Of a DNA stretch of 64,000 nt, positions 58,253 through 64,000 are shown piece after piece (the stretch's first letter is position 1; the number at the start of each line of letters is the position of its first letter). Both the position numbers and the translations under genes were made by a program. The stretch is from Thioclava sediminum (GTDB taxonomy: Bacteria > Pseudomonadota > Alphaproteobacteria > Rhodobacterales > Rhodobacteraceae). The notes under the pieces were generated by a model. The model did no database searches and was not told the origin of the DNA. It saw only the letters and a program-made list of their open reading frames with translations. Location of the stretch: NCBI RefSeq assembly GCF_002020355.1, contig NZ_MPZV01000004.1, positions 248,001 to 312,000 of the forward strand, written 5' to 3'.

Positions 58253-58855
58253 TCAGTCGCGGGGCGCGCCTGCGTTGCGACCCGCCATCAGGACGCTGAT
58301 CGCGTAGGCCGTTTTCGGCTCGAGGCTTTCCATAACCGCGGCTGCAGCAGCGGGGCGCATCCGTGCGAGAAAACCTGCGGCGAAATTCGGGTCCATTTCG
58401 GCGAAAAGCGGGGCGGCCTGTTTCGGCTTCATGTTCTCGTAAAGGGCGACGAGCTTTCCGACATCTTTCTCGGCCGCGCCATCTGCCACGGCCACGGTCT
58501 TGGACAGCGCCTCTTCCGCCGCGACGAGATCATTCAGACGCGCTTCCAACCGGGTTTCCGCGAGAGCGAGCGTATTGCGGCGGTCGCTGAGCAGCCCCTC
58601 CTGTTCGACGAGTTTCGCCTCTCGCACCTTGAGATCTGCAAGCATTGCGATGAACCCCGCGTCGTCGATGCAATCGTCTTCCGGTTTCGCCGCTTCGGTC
58701 TCGTGCGTGGGGCCGGTCGCCTCGCGCGCCCAGGCTCCGAATTGCGCAAGCTGCAATCCGCCGGACAAGACGAAAAGCGCGGCGATGATCCAGAGCGCAC
58801 CGCGGCCCGGGCGGGATTTGCGACGGCCAGGTTTGCGCTTGGGCAGACGGCTCAT
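58253..58855 (-). CDS. MotE-like flagellar protein (MgtE-N-like domain)
   Basis: The 200-residue product has an Arg/Lys-rich N-terminus, a transmembrane helix (about 20-40), a coiled coil (about 70-120) and a C-terminal MgtE-N-like domain with VALYENMKPKQAAPLFAEMDPNFAAGFLARM. This matches MotE, a periplasmic chaperone-like motility protein in Rhizobiales. The start overlaps the upstream small gene by ATGA. One cysteine (DDCIDD) lies near the TM segment. Confidence 0.8.
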   Translation of the reverse strand: MSRLPKRKPGRRKSRPGRGALWIIAALFVLSGGLQLAQFGAWAREATGPTHETEAAKPEDDCIDDAGFIAMLADLKVREAKLVEQEGLLSDRRNTLALAETRLEARLNDLVAAEEALSKTVAVADGAAEKDVGKLVALYENMKPKQAAPLFAEMDPNFAAGFLARMRPAAAAAVMESLEPKTAYAISVLMAGRNAGAPRD

Positions 58856-59205
58856 TGCGCCGCCTCCATATCCGTTTCCCGGTGCCGCCGGCGCAACACA
58901 CGGCGGCGCGGTTCGCCGTCTTCGGGCAGATCGTGCAGGGAGGCCAGAAGCAGTTCGAGCTTCTCCGCACCTGCTTCTGCACGTTCCGTCAGGGCACGCA
59001 ATTGCCGCTCGGACGTGCCCGCGGTCGCCTGCGCCCGCTCGAGCGCGCGCGTCATGTCATCGACCTGTGCGGACAGCACGGCGATCGCCCCGCCCATCCC
59101 GGTCTCCAGCTGATTGAACCGCTTGAGCCTGCGCGCGAGCACGAAGCAATAAATCGCCGCCGCCATGGCCGCGAGTCCGGATGTGATTTCGGCAAGGAAT
59201 TGCAT
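58852..59205 (-). CDS. Small membrane/coiled-coil protein of the flagellar operon (PflI/DUF6468-like?)
   Basis: The 117-residue product has an N-terminal transmembrane helix (about 8-26), a long coiled coil (about 30-90, LETGMGGAIAVLSAQVDDMTRALERAQ) and a basic tail. This build resembles the family that includes Caulobacter PflI, which positions the flagellum, but the resemblance is by architecture and place only. It lies between fliL and the motE-like gene, with GGAGAG before the ATG. Confidence 0.6.
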   Translation of the reverse strand: MQFLAEITSGLAAMAAAIYCFVLARRLKRFNQLETGMGGAIAVLSAQVDDMTRALERAQATAGTSERQLRALTERAEAGAEKLELLLASLHDLPEDGEPRRRVLRRRHRETDMEAAQ

Positions 59206-59216
59206 TGCTCTCTCCC

Positions 59217-59708
59217 TCAGTTCAGCACGAATTCGATGACCAGAAGGTCGCGCACGCGCCCGTCTCCGGTGACCAGTTGCACCCGCCGCAACATCTGCGC
59301 GCGCAGGCGCATCATCGCGCTCGGATCCTCCAGAAGGCCGACATCGACCGCGCGCAAATACCCGTTCAGCACGTCCATCACGCGCGGCTTCAAAAGCTCC
59401 ACGTCGTGTTGATAGGCACTGGGCACCTCAAGCTCTGCCGCGAACCGCAGGTGGCGCGCGGATGCCCCGCTCAGCGTGATCGCGAGCGGTTCGAGTGCGA
59501 CATAGGCGATATCGGGAAGCGCCTCGGGTGTGTGCGCCTTCGGCCCGGTGGCGCCGTGCGTCGTGTCCGGAGGCGCGAGAATCAGCCCCGAATAGACCGC
59601 ATAGAAGCCCCCGCCGCTCAGCAAAAGCATGAGTACGAGACCAATCATGAGCATCAGCTTGGACTTTTTCTTGGGTGGCTCTTCGGCCTCGGCAGTGGCG
59701 TCCGTCAT
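59217..59708 (-). CDS. fliL: Flagellar basal body-associated protein FliL
   Basis: The 163-residue product has a charged cytoplasmic tail, one membrane helix (about 18-40) and a periplasmic domain ending in VQLVTGDGRVRDLLVIEFVLN, as in FliL. This is the first gene of the long minus-strand block and is divergent from fliF. FliL strengthens stator action. Confidence 0.88.
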   Translation of the reverse strand: MTDATAEAEEPPKKKSKLMLMIGLVLMLLLSGGGFYAVYSGLILAPPDTTHGATGPKAHTPEALPDIAYVALEPLAITLSGASARHLRFAAELEVPSAYQHDVELLKPRVMDVLNGYLRAVDVGLLEDPSAMMRLRAQMLRRVQLVTGDGRVRDLLVIEFVLN

Positions 59709-59754
59709 GGGGGCCTCGCTGTTGCGGTTCGAGACTTGGAATACCCGAGTCGGA

Positions 59755-59769
59755 CTAACCGATTGTTAA
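59755..59769. promoter_or_regulatory. Candidate CtrA box between fliL and fliF
   Basis: CTAA, exactly seven bases, TTAA: close to the CtrA consensus TTAA-N7-TTAA. It stands in the middle of the divergent flagellar promoter region. Binding is inferred from the motif and from known CtrA control of flagella in Rhodobacterales. Confidence 0.45.
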
Positions 59770-59830
59770 TCGCATTAAGGGAAGGTGCCTGCGACGCTCG
59801 GGCAGAACGCCCGCTCTTTGGAGGTTCGTC

Positions 59831-61456
59831 TTGCAGCAACTCATCGACACTTGGGCCGGCCTGGATATGCGCAGGAAACTCGCCGCAGTTTTTGGGGTGA
59901 TCGCCATGATCGCCACGGTTTTCGCCATCGGGTCGATCGCGTCGAAGCCGACGCTTGCGCTGCTTTACGCGGGGCTTGGCAGTGCGGAATCAGGGGAGGT
60001 GATCTCGGCGCTCGAACAGCGCGGTGTGGCCTACGAGGTGCGTGGCGATTCGATTTTCGTGGCCGCACCGCAGCGCGACGAATTGCGGATGACGCTTGCC
60101 TCGCAGGGTCTGCCCGCGAGCGGCGGGGCGGGCTATGAACTGCTCGATTCGCTGTCGGGTTTCGGCACGACCTCGCAGATGTTCGACGCGGCCTATTGGC
60201 GCGCGAAAGAGGGGGAATTGGCGCGAACGATCGCCGCCGTGCCGTCGATCCGATCGGCACGGGTGCATATCGCGCATCCGACGAATATGCCGTTTCGCGG
60301 AACACCCGAGCCGACGGCCTCGGTGACGATCACGCCGACGCTCGGGGGCTTGAGCGGCGCGCAGGCAAAGGCGGTGCGCTATCTCGTGGCCTCGGCGGTG
60401 ACCGGTATGACGCCCGAAGATGTCTCGGTGATCGACTCGGCGCGGGGGCTCATCCCCTTTAACGACAATCCCGCGCTGACCGGCAGCGGGGAAGATCGCG
60501 CGCAAGCGTTGAAGCAGAATGTCGAACGGCTGCTCGAGGCGCGTGTGGGGGCCGGAAACGTCGTTGTCGAAGTGGCGCTCGACACCGCGACAGAGCGCGA
60601 GGCGATCACCGAAAGGCGCTTCGATCCGGAGGGGCGCGTGGCGATTTCCACCGATACGTCGGAGACCTCGAAGACCTCCGACTCGACCACGCCACCGGCA
60701 ACGACCGTGGCCTCGAATCTGCCCGATAACGGCACCGGCGAGACCGGAAAATCGCAAAGCCGTACGAGCGAGACCCGCGCGCGCACCAATTTCGAGGTGT
60801 CGGAGACGCGCCGCGAATTGCTGCGCGCGCCCGGCGCACTCAAGCGGCTCAGCGTGGCCGTGCTCGTCGATGGGGTGCGCGGGACCAACCCGGATGGAAC
60901 GCCAAGCTGGGAACCACGCAGCGATGCCGAACTGGCCGATCTGCGCGAACTCGTCGCCTCGGCGGTCGGGTTCGACGAGGCGCGTGGCGACGTGATCACC
61001 CTGCGGTCGATGCAGTTCGAGGCGCTGCCAGACGCGGGAACCGTCGCAGGGCCCGGCTTCATCGACAGCATGGCGCTCGATCTGACGCAGATCATCCAGA
61101 TCGCGGTCCTTGCGATCGTCGCGCTCGTGCTTGGTCTCTTCGTCGCGCGCCCGATCCTGCTGCAGAAATCGCGTGCAGGCGCGGCGGAACTGCCCGCGCC
61201 CAGCGCCTCGGAGGAGGGCACCACGGCGTCGACGGCGCTCACCGGTGAAATCGACGACGGAGACATGCCGGACATGAACATGCAGCTGGTGTCCGATTTC
61301 GACCTCGGTGACCTGCCGATGGCGACACAGGCGGATTTCGACCTCGACCGTCCCGCCGACCCCGTCGACCGATTGAAGAAGATGATTGAGGAGCGGCAGG
61401 CGGAAACCGTCGAAATCCTGCGTAGCTGGATGGAAGAGTCGTCGGAGAAAACATGA
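59831..61456 (+). CDS. fliF: Flagellar MS-ring protein FliF
   Basis: FliF forms the MS ring. The 541-residue product has two transmembrane helices (about 18-38 and 420-445), ring-building motifs in the N-terminal half (LYAGLGSAESGEVISALEQRG, ARVHIAHPTNMPF, GLIPFND) and the C-terminal cytoplasmic tail that binds FliG. The start is a TTG at 59831 with GGAGG 6 nt upstream; no ATG fits. fliG is not downstream. It is first in fliF-fliH-like-fliN-fliP. Confidence 0.95.
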   Translation: MQQLIDTWAGLDMRRKLAAVFGVIAMIATVFAIGSIASKPTLALLYAGLGSAESGEVISALEQRGVAYEVRGDSIFVAAPQRDELRMTLASQGLPASGGAGYELLDSLSGFGTTSQMFDAAYWRAKEGELARTIAAVPSIRSARVHIAHPTNMPFRGTPEPTASVTITPTLGGLSGAQAKAVRYLVASAVTGMTPEDVSVIDSARGLIPFNDNPALTGSGEDRAQALKQNVERLLEARVGAGNVVVEVALDTATEREAITERRFDPEGRVAISTDTSETSKTSDSTTPPATTVASNLPDNGTGETGKSQSRTSETRARTNFEVSETRRELLRAPGALKRLSVAVLVDGVRGTNPDGTPSWEPRSDAELADLRELVASAVGFDEARGDVITLRSMQFEALPDAGTVAGPGFIDSMALDLTQIIQIAVLAIVALVLGLFVARPILLQKSRAGAAELPAPSASEEGTTASTALTGEIDDGDMPDMNMQLVSDFDLGDLPMATQADFDLDRPADPVDRLKKMIEERQAETVEILRSWMEESSEKT

Positions 61457-62052
61457 TGGGGCAAAGGCTGAAACTGGAATCCTTTGAGCCGAACTCGGCA
61501 GAGGCGGGTGAAATCGCGCTCGCGCCGGCCGAGTTGGAAGAGGCCAAACTGGCCGCCTTCGAGACCGGATATCAGGCCGGGTGGGACGATGCCGTTGCCG
61601 CGCAGAATGCGGAAACCGCGCGGCTCCACGCCGATCTCGGGCGCAACCTGCAGGCGCTGGGCTTCACCTATCACGAAGCGCGCCAGCACATGCTCGACGC
61701 GCTCGAGCCGCTTCTGATCGAGATCTGCGGCAAGCTGTTGCCCGAGCTTGCGCGCGCGTCGCTTGGCCCCGTCGTGGCCGAGCGATTGATGCCGATTGCC
61801 GAGGATCTCTGCGCGACGCCGATTACGGTGGTCGGCAATCCGTCCGCACTGCCGCAGATTCAAGAGGCGCTCGCACCACGTGCAGACTTGCCACTCGTCT
61901 TCGCGGCAGAGCCCAGTCTTGACGAGGGTCAGGTCTATCTGCGCTTCGCCGATACCGAGACCCGCGTCGATCTCGACGCCGTCATCGCCGCCATTTCGCG
62001 CGCGGTCACGACCTATTTCACCGCCACCGCGAAGGACAAGCCCGATGAATGA
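61453..62052 (+). CDS. FliH-like export ATPase regulator
   Basis: The 199-residue product has an acidic helical N-terminus, then a FliH/SctL-like helical and C-terminal beta region (about 90-190, with LLIEICGKLLPELARASLGPVVAERL and GQVYLRFADTETRVDLDAVI). Position between fliF and fliN fits FliH, which regulates FliI. The start overlaps the fliF stop. Confidence 0.75.
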   Translation: MMGQRLKLESFEPNSAEAGEIALAPAELEEAKLAAFETGYQAGWDDAVAAQNAETARLHADLGRNLQALGFTYHEARQHMLDALEPLLIEICGKLLPELARASLGPVVAERLMPIAEDLCATPITVVGNPSALPQIQEALAPRADLPLVFAAEPSLDEGQVYLRFADTETRVDLDAVIAAISRAVTTYFTATAKDKPDE

Positions 62053-62323
62053 GACCGCGCCGGACGCTTCGACCGCCAATCCCTTCACGCAGGTTCCGAT
62101 CGAGATCACCATCTCGGTTGGCAAGGCCCGCCCGCTGGTGCGCGATTTGCTGCGCCTGAAGCGCGACGCCGTGCTGCCGCTCGACCGGAAAGTGGAGGAC
62201 CCGGTGGAGCTGTATGTCGGGGACAAGCTGATCGCGCGCGGCGAGCTGACAGAGATCGATGGCAGCGACGGGCAGCTTGCGGTGCGGCTTACCGAGGTGG
62301 CCGATCTGCAAAACGGGTTGTGA
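62045..62323 (+). CDS. fliN: Flagellar C-ring protein FliN
   Basis: The 92-residue product is a single SpoA domain: VPIEITISVGKARPLVRDLLRL and GDKLIARGELTEIDGSDGQLAVRLTEV are FliN signatures. It overlaps the end of the fliH-like gene by 8 bp. FliM and FliG, its C-ring partners, are not in the window. Confidence 0.93.
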   Translation: MNETAPDASTANPFTQVPIEITISVGKARPLVRDLLRLKRDAVLPLDRKVEDPVELYVGDKLIARGELTEIDGSDGQLAVRLTEVADLQNGL

Positions 62324-62324
62324 G

Positions 62325-63109
62325 ATGCGTCCTAGCCCGATCTCCCCCGGCGCCGCCACGATATGCCCGCCAGCGCTTTGGCTCGTCCCGCTCGCCGCAT
62401 TAACCTTAACGCTCGCGGCGCTACCCGCGCAGGCTCAGGACATTACGCTCTCTGTCGGGGAGGGCGACAGCCTCGCGAGTCGCTCCTTGCTGATCATTGC
62501 GGCGATCACGCTGCTCAGCCTCGCGCCCGGGCTCGCGATCATGGTCACGGCCTTTCCGTTCATCGTCACGGTGCTGTCGATTCTGCGCCAAGCCCTCGGG
62601 TTGCAGCAATCGCCGCCGAATATGCTGATCATCAGCCTCGCGCTGTTCCTGACATGGTTCATCATGGAGCCGGTCTTCCTTGAGAGTTGGCGCGTCGCGG
62701 GCCAGCCCCTGATCGACGGCGCGATCGACTGGCAGGAGGCTTTCACCAAGGGGATCGAGCCTTTCCGCGCCTTCATGGCCGGGCGCACGAATCCCGACAC
62801 CTTCGCAGCCTTAGCCGAGTTGCGCAGCGGCACGCCCGCACCGGAAAGCCTGGAGGGCGCGCCGCTCTCGACCCTGGTACCGTCCTTCATGCTGTCCGAA
62901 GTCACCCGCGCCTTCCAGATCGGCTTCCTCGTTTACCTGCCGTTTCTGATCATCGACCTCGTCGTCTCGTCGTCTCGGCGGTTCTGATGTCGATGGGGAT
63001 GATGATGGTGCCGCCCGCGGTCGTGGCGCTTCCGTTCAAGCTCGCCTTTTTCGTGGTGGCGGACGGCTGGGTGCTGCTCTCGGGGGCCTTGGTGCGCAGT
63101 TATTTCTGA
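62325..63109 (+). pseudogene. fliP: fliP, frameshifted by an 8-bp tandem duplication
   Basis: FliP is an essential membrane component of the flagellar export gate. Residues 1-212 read as normal FliP: signal peptide, ITLLSLAPGLAIMVTAF, RQALGLQQSPPNM, LSTLVPSFMLSEVTRAFQIGF. After LPFLIIDLVVS the frame ends in SSRRF and a TGA at 62985, cutting the last two-helix part. The missing end (SAVLMSMGMMMVPP ... LVRSYF) is intact in the next frame to 63109. The cause is an exact duplication of GTCGTCTC (62961-62968 and 62969-62976). Removing one copy restores a 258-residue FliP. The TGA also overlaps an ATG (62987) that could restart a 40-residue C-terminal piece. Confidence 0.88.
62958..62977 (+). repeat. 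8-bp period tandem repeat within fliP
   Basis: A 20-base tract has period 8 (2.5 copies). Two full copies of GTCGTCTC cause the fliP frameshift. The length is a typical site for replication slippage, in either direction. Confidence 0.9.
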
Positions 63110-63145
63110 CGCCGAGGGCGGCTTACGTAACCGCAGACCCGAAAA

Positions 63146-63180
63146 CGCAAAAACCCGGGCCGAAGCCCGGGTTTCTGAGG
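63146..63180 (-). terminator. Intrinsic terminator of the tRNA-Lys unit
   Basis: A 10-bp stem AAACCCGGGC / GCCCGGGTTT with a 4-nt loop (63151-63174). On the minus strand it is followed by TTTTTGCGTTTT, so it would end transcription leaving the tRNA-Lys gene. It lies 10 bp beyond the tRNA 3' end and may also close the fliF operon on the plus strand. Confidence 0.8.
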
Positions 63181-63184
63181 GTGA

Positions 63185-63233
63185 TGGTGAGCCGTGCAGG
63201 ATTCGAACCTGCGACCCACTGATTAAAAGTCAG
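63185..63233 (-). pseudogene. 3' fragment of tRNA-Lys(UUU), integration site (att) of a genomic island
   Basis: The last 49 bases of a tRNA-Lys are present: anticodon stem-loop with CTTTTAA (anticodon UUU), variable loop, T arm with GGTTCGAATCC, acceptor 3' strand and encoded CCA. The D arm and 5' acceptor strand are missing; the sequence to the right no longer matches a tRNA beyond anticodon-stem position 28. The break in the anticodon stem, followed by an integrase gene, is the classic scar of tRNA-targeted integration. The intact tRNA copy should lie at the far end of the element. Confidence 0.85.
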
Positions 63234-63292
63234 AAGGTCCATACGCCAGACGATCAATCTCATGCATAAGCATCCGTTCTCAGCGCATATTA

Positions 63293-63320
63293 CGCAAAGT
63301 TTGCGAAATACTTTTTCGCA
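63293..63320. repeat. Overlapping inverted repeats upstream of the integrase
   Basis: CGCAAA-G-TTTGCG (63293-63305) is a perfect palindrome. It overlaps a second inverted repeat, TGCGAAA (63302-63308) with TTTCGCA (63314-63320). The iterated TTGCG/CGCAA word suggests binding sites for the integrase arm domain, an excisionase or a repressor. Confidence 0.5.
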
Positions 63321-63468
63321 CAAAATCAAATACTTGCTTAATAGTGTCGCGTGATCTACATTCCTATCAGGACGGATCATTCCGGCGCAGGCACTTTGTC
63401 CCCCATATGTCCCCTGCAAGGTCTGTTCTCCATTTGATCGAGGGGTAAGGTTGCGGGTGATAGGCGCG

Positions 63469-64000
63469 ATGAAAGTTCAGCTGACCGACGCACTAGTTCG
63501 AACAATCGAGAACCCGGCAAAAGGTCGAGCCGAAATCTCTGACACCGTCCGGCAGGGCCTTCGGTTGAGGGTCTATGACAACGGGCGGCGTGTTTGGATC
63601 TTCGAGAAGCGTGTGAAGGGGGGGAAGAAGCGGAAGCACACCCTGGGTGAATACCCCTCAGTCTCGATCAAGGAAGCGAGACGGCTCGCCCTAGAGATTG
63701 AAAATGAAGCGGCCAATGGGATCGATCGGGTTCTGGAGAGGAAGAAGCAGGCTGCGGAGAAGAAGGAGAGGGACCGGACAGCGAAAACTGTCGAGGAAGT
63801 CATTGACCTCTTCGTGGCGATCCACCTGGAAAAGTTGAGAACAGGAGTAACGGTAGAAAGGACGCTACGTGCAAGTTTCGCCGGTCGTCTTCATGAGAAA
63901 GCGATCGATTTGACCGAAGCAGACTTTCAATCGTTGATCGACGAGAAGGCTGCTTCCGGTGCTCAAGTGATGGCAAATCGGCTCAAGGCATATCTCTCAA
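63469..64000 (+). CDS. P4-type tyrosine integrase, 3' end missing at window edge
   Basis: The visible 177 residues begin MKVQLTDALVRTIENP and contain an Arm DNA-binding (DUF4102) domain (about 1-90: GLRLRVYDNGRRVWIF, GEYPSVSIKEARRLA) followed by a charged linker and the start of the SAM-like core-binding domain. The catalytic domain lies beyond the edge. Integrases of this type insert islands into tRNA 3' ends, and the tRNA-Lys fragment lies directly upstream. Codon use is visibly less GC-rich than in the neighbouring flagellar genes, in line with transfer. Confidence 0.88.
   Translation, partial: MKVQLTDALVRTIENPAKGRAEISDTVRQGLRLRVYDNGRRVWIFEKRVKGGKKRKHTLGEYPSVSIKEARRLALEIENEAANGIDRVLERKKQAAEKKERDRTAKTVEEVIDLFVAIHLEKLRTGVTVERTLRASFAGRLHEKAIDLTEADFQSLIDEKAASGAQVMANRLKAYLS

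Larger units (their letters stand above)
63185..64000. mobile_element. Left end of an integrated genomic island or prophage at tRNA-Lys
   Basis: The element begins at the tRNA-Lys fragment, has an AT-richer leader with overlapping inverted repeats (63293-63320) and starts with a P4-type integrase gene. It continues beyond the window, so its content is unknown. Confidence 0.8.

Noticed and set aside
62687-63109. A separate 140-codon gene covering the fliP 3' end
   Set aside because: Only its last 40 or so residues resemble FliP; the first part is fliP read out of frame.
63123-63419. 98-codon minus-strand frame running through the tRNA-Lys fragment
   Set aside because: Its segment WVAGSNPARLT is the well-known false translation of a tRNA T arm.

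Overview
The window is GC-rich, gene-dense alphaproteobacterial chromosome. Several features point to the order Rhodobacterales (Rhodobacter/Paracoccus/Thioclava-like; the genus cannot be fixed from the sequence alone). These are the flagellar cluster with a split rod/export/stator layout, the rimP-nusA-ylxR-infB order, a DUF4170-kdtA-lpxK operon, an AlkB-type alkane monooxygenase, and dispersed repeats with the core GGGATATTT-N2-GCCAAG. The left edge cuts a cca-type tRNA nucleotidyltransferase gene and the right edge cuts an integrase gene. No CRISPR array, insertion sequence or rRNA was seen.

Bases 1-45,000 are mostly housekeeping genes. They run in this order: cca, a CoA-type Nudix gene and hslO on the minus strand, then a second Nudix gene; a divergent signalling pair (response regulator/PP2C-type phosphatase and an Hpt protein); ilvA; an unknown membrane protein; a secreted Gly/Asn-rich coiled-coil protein; argG-mog; ubiG; a proline iminopeptidase; tspO; rimP-nusA-ylxR-infB behind an intrinsic terminator; a 42-residue small protein; mutT-argJ-PPIase; secA with an exported neighbour; radC; dnaK-dnaJ; DNA-repair alkB; alkane hydroxylase alkB; mutY; a DUF721 protein with a DsbA-like protein; DUF4170-kdtA-lpxK; a TIM-barrel protein; zapE; a flavin-dependent oxidoreductase; accD-folC; a CPBP protease; and a TauE/SafE permease.

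Bases 43,830-63,109 are a flagellar cluster in two divergent blocks. fliI faces flgB-flgC-fliE-fliQ-flgF-flgG-flgA-flgH-fliL-like. A long minus-strand block reads fliL, a small TM/coiled-coil protein, a MotE-like protein, motA, a 769-residue periplasmic protein, a lytic transglycosylase, flhA, fliR, flhB and a FliJ-like protein. It faces fliF-fliH-like-fliN-fliP. Candidate CtrA boxes lie in both divergent intergenic regions. fliG, fliM, motB, hook, filament and flagellin genes are not in the window.

The most striking observations are at the right end. fliP carries an 8-bp tandem duplication (GTCGTCTC twice) that shifts its frame; removing one copy restores a full-length FliP. Just beyond it, the tRNA-Lys(UUU) gene is reduced to its 3' 49 bases and is followed by a P4-type integrase. 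This is the left junction of a genomic island whose body lies outside the window.
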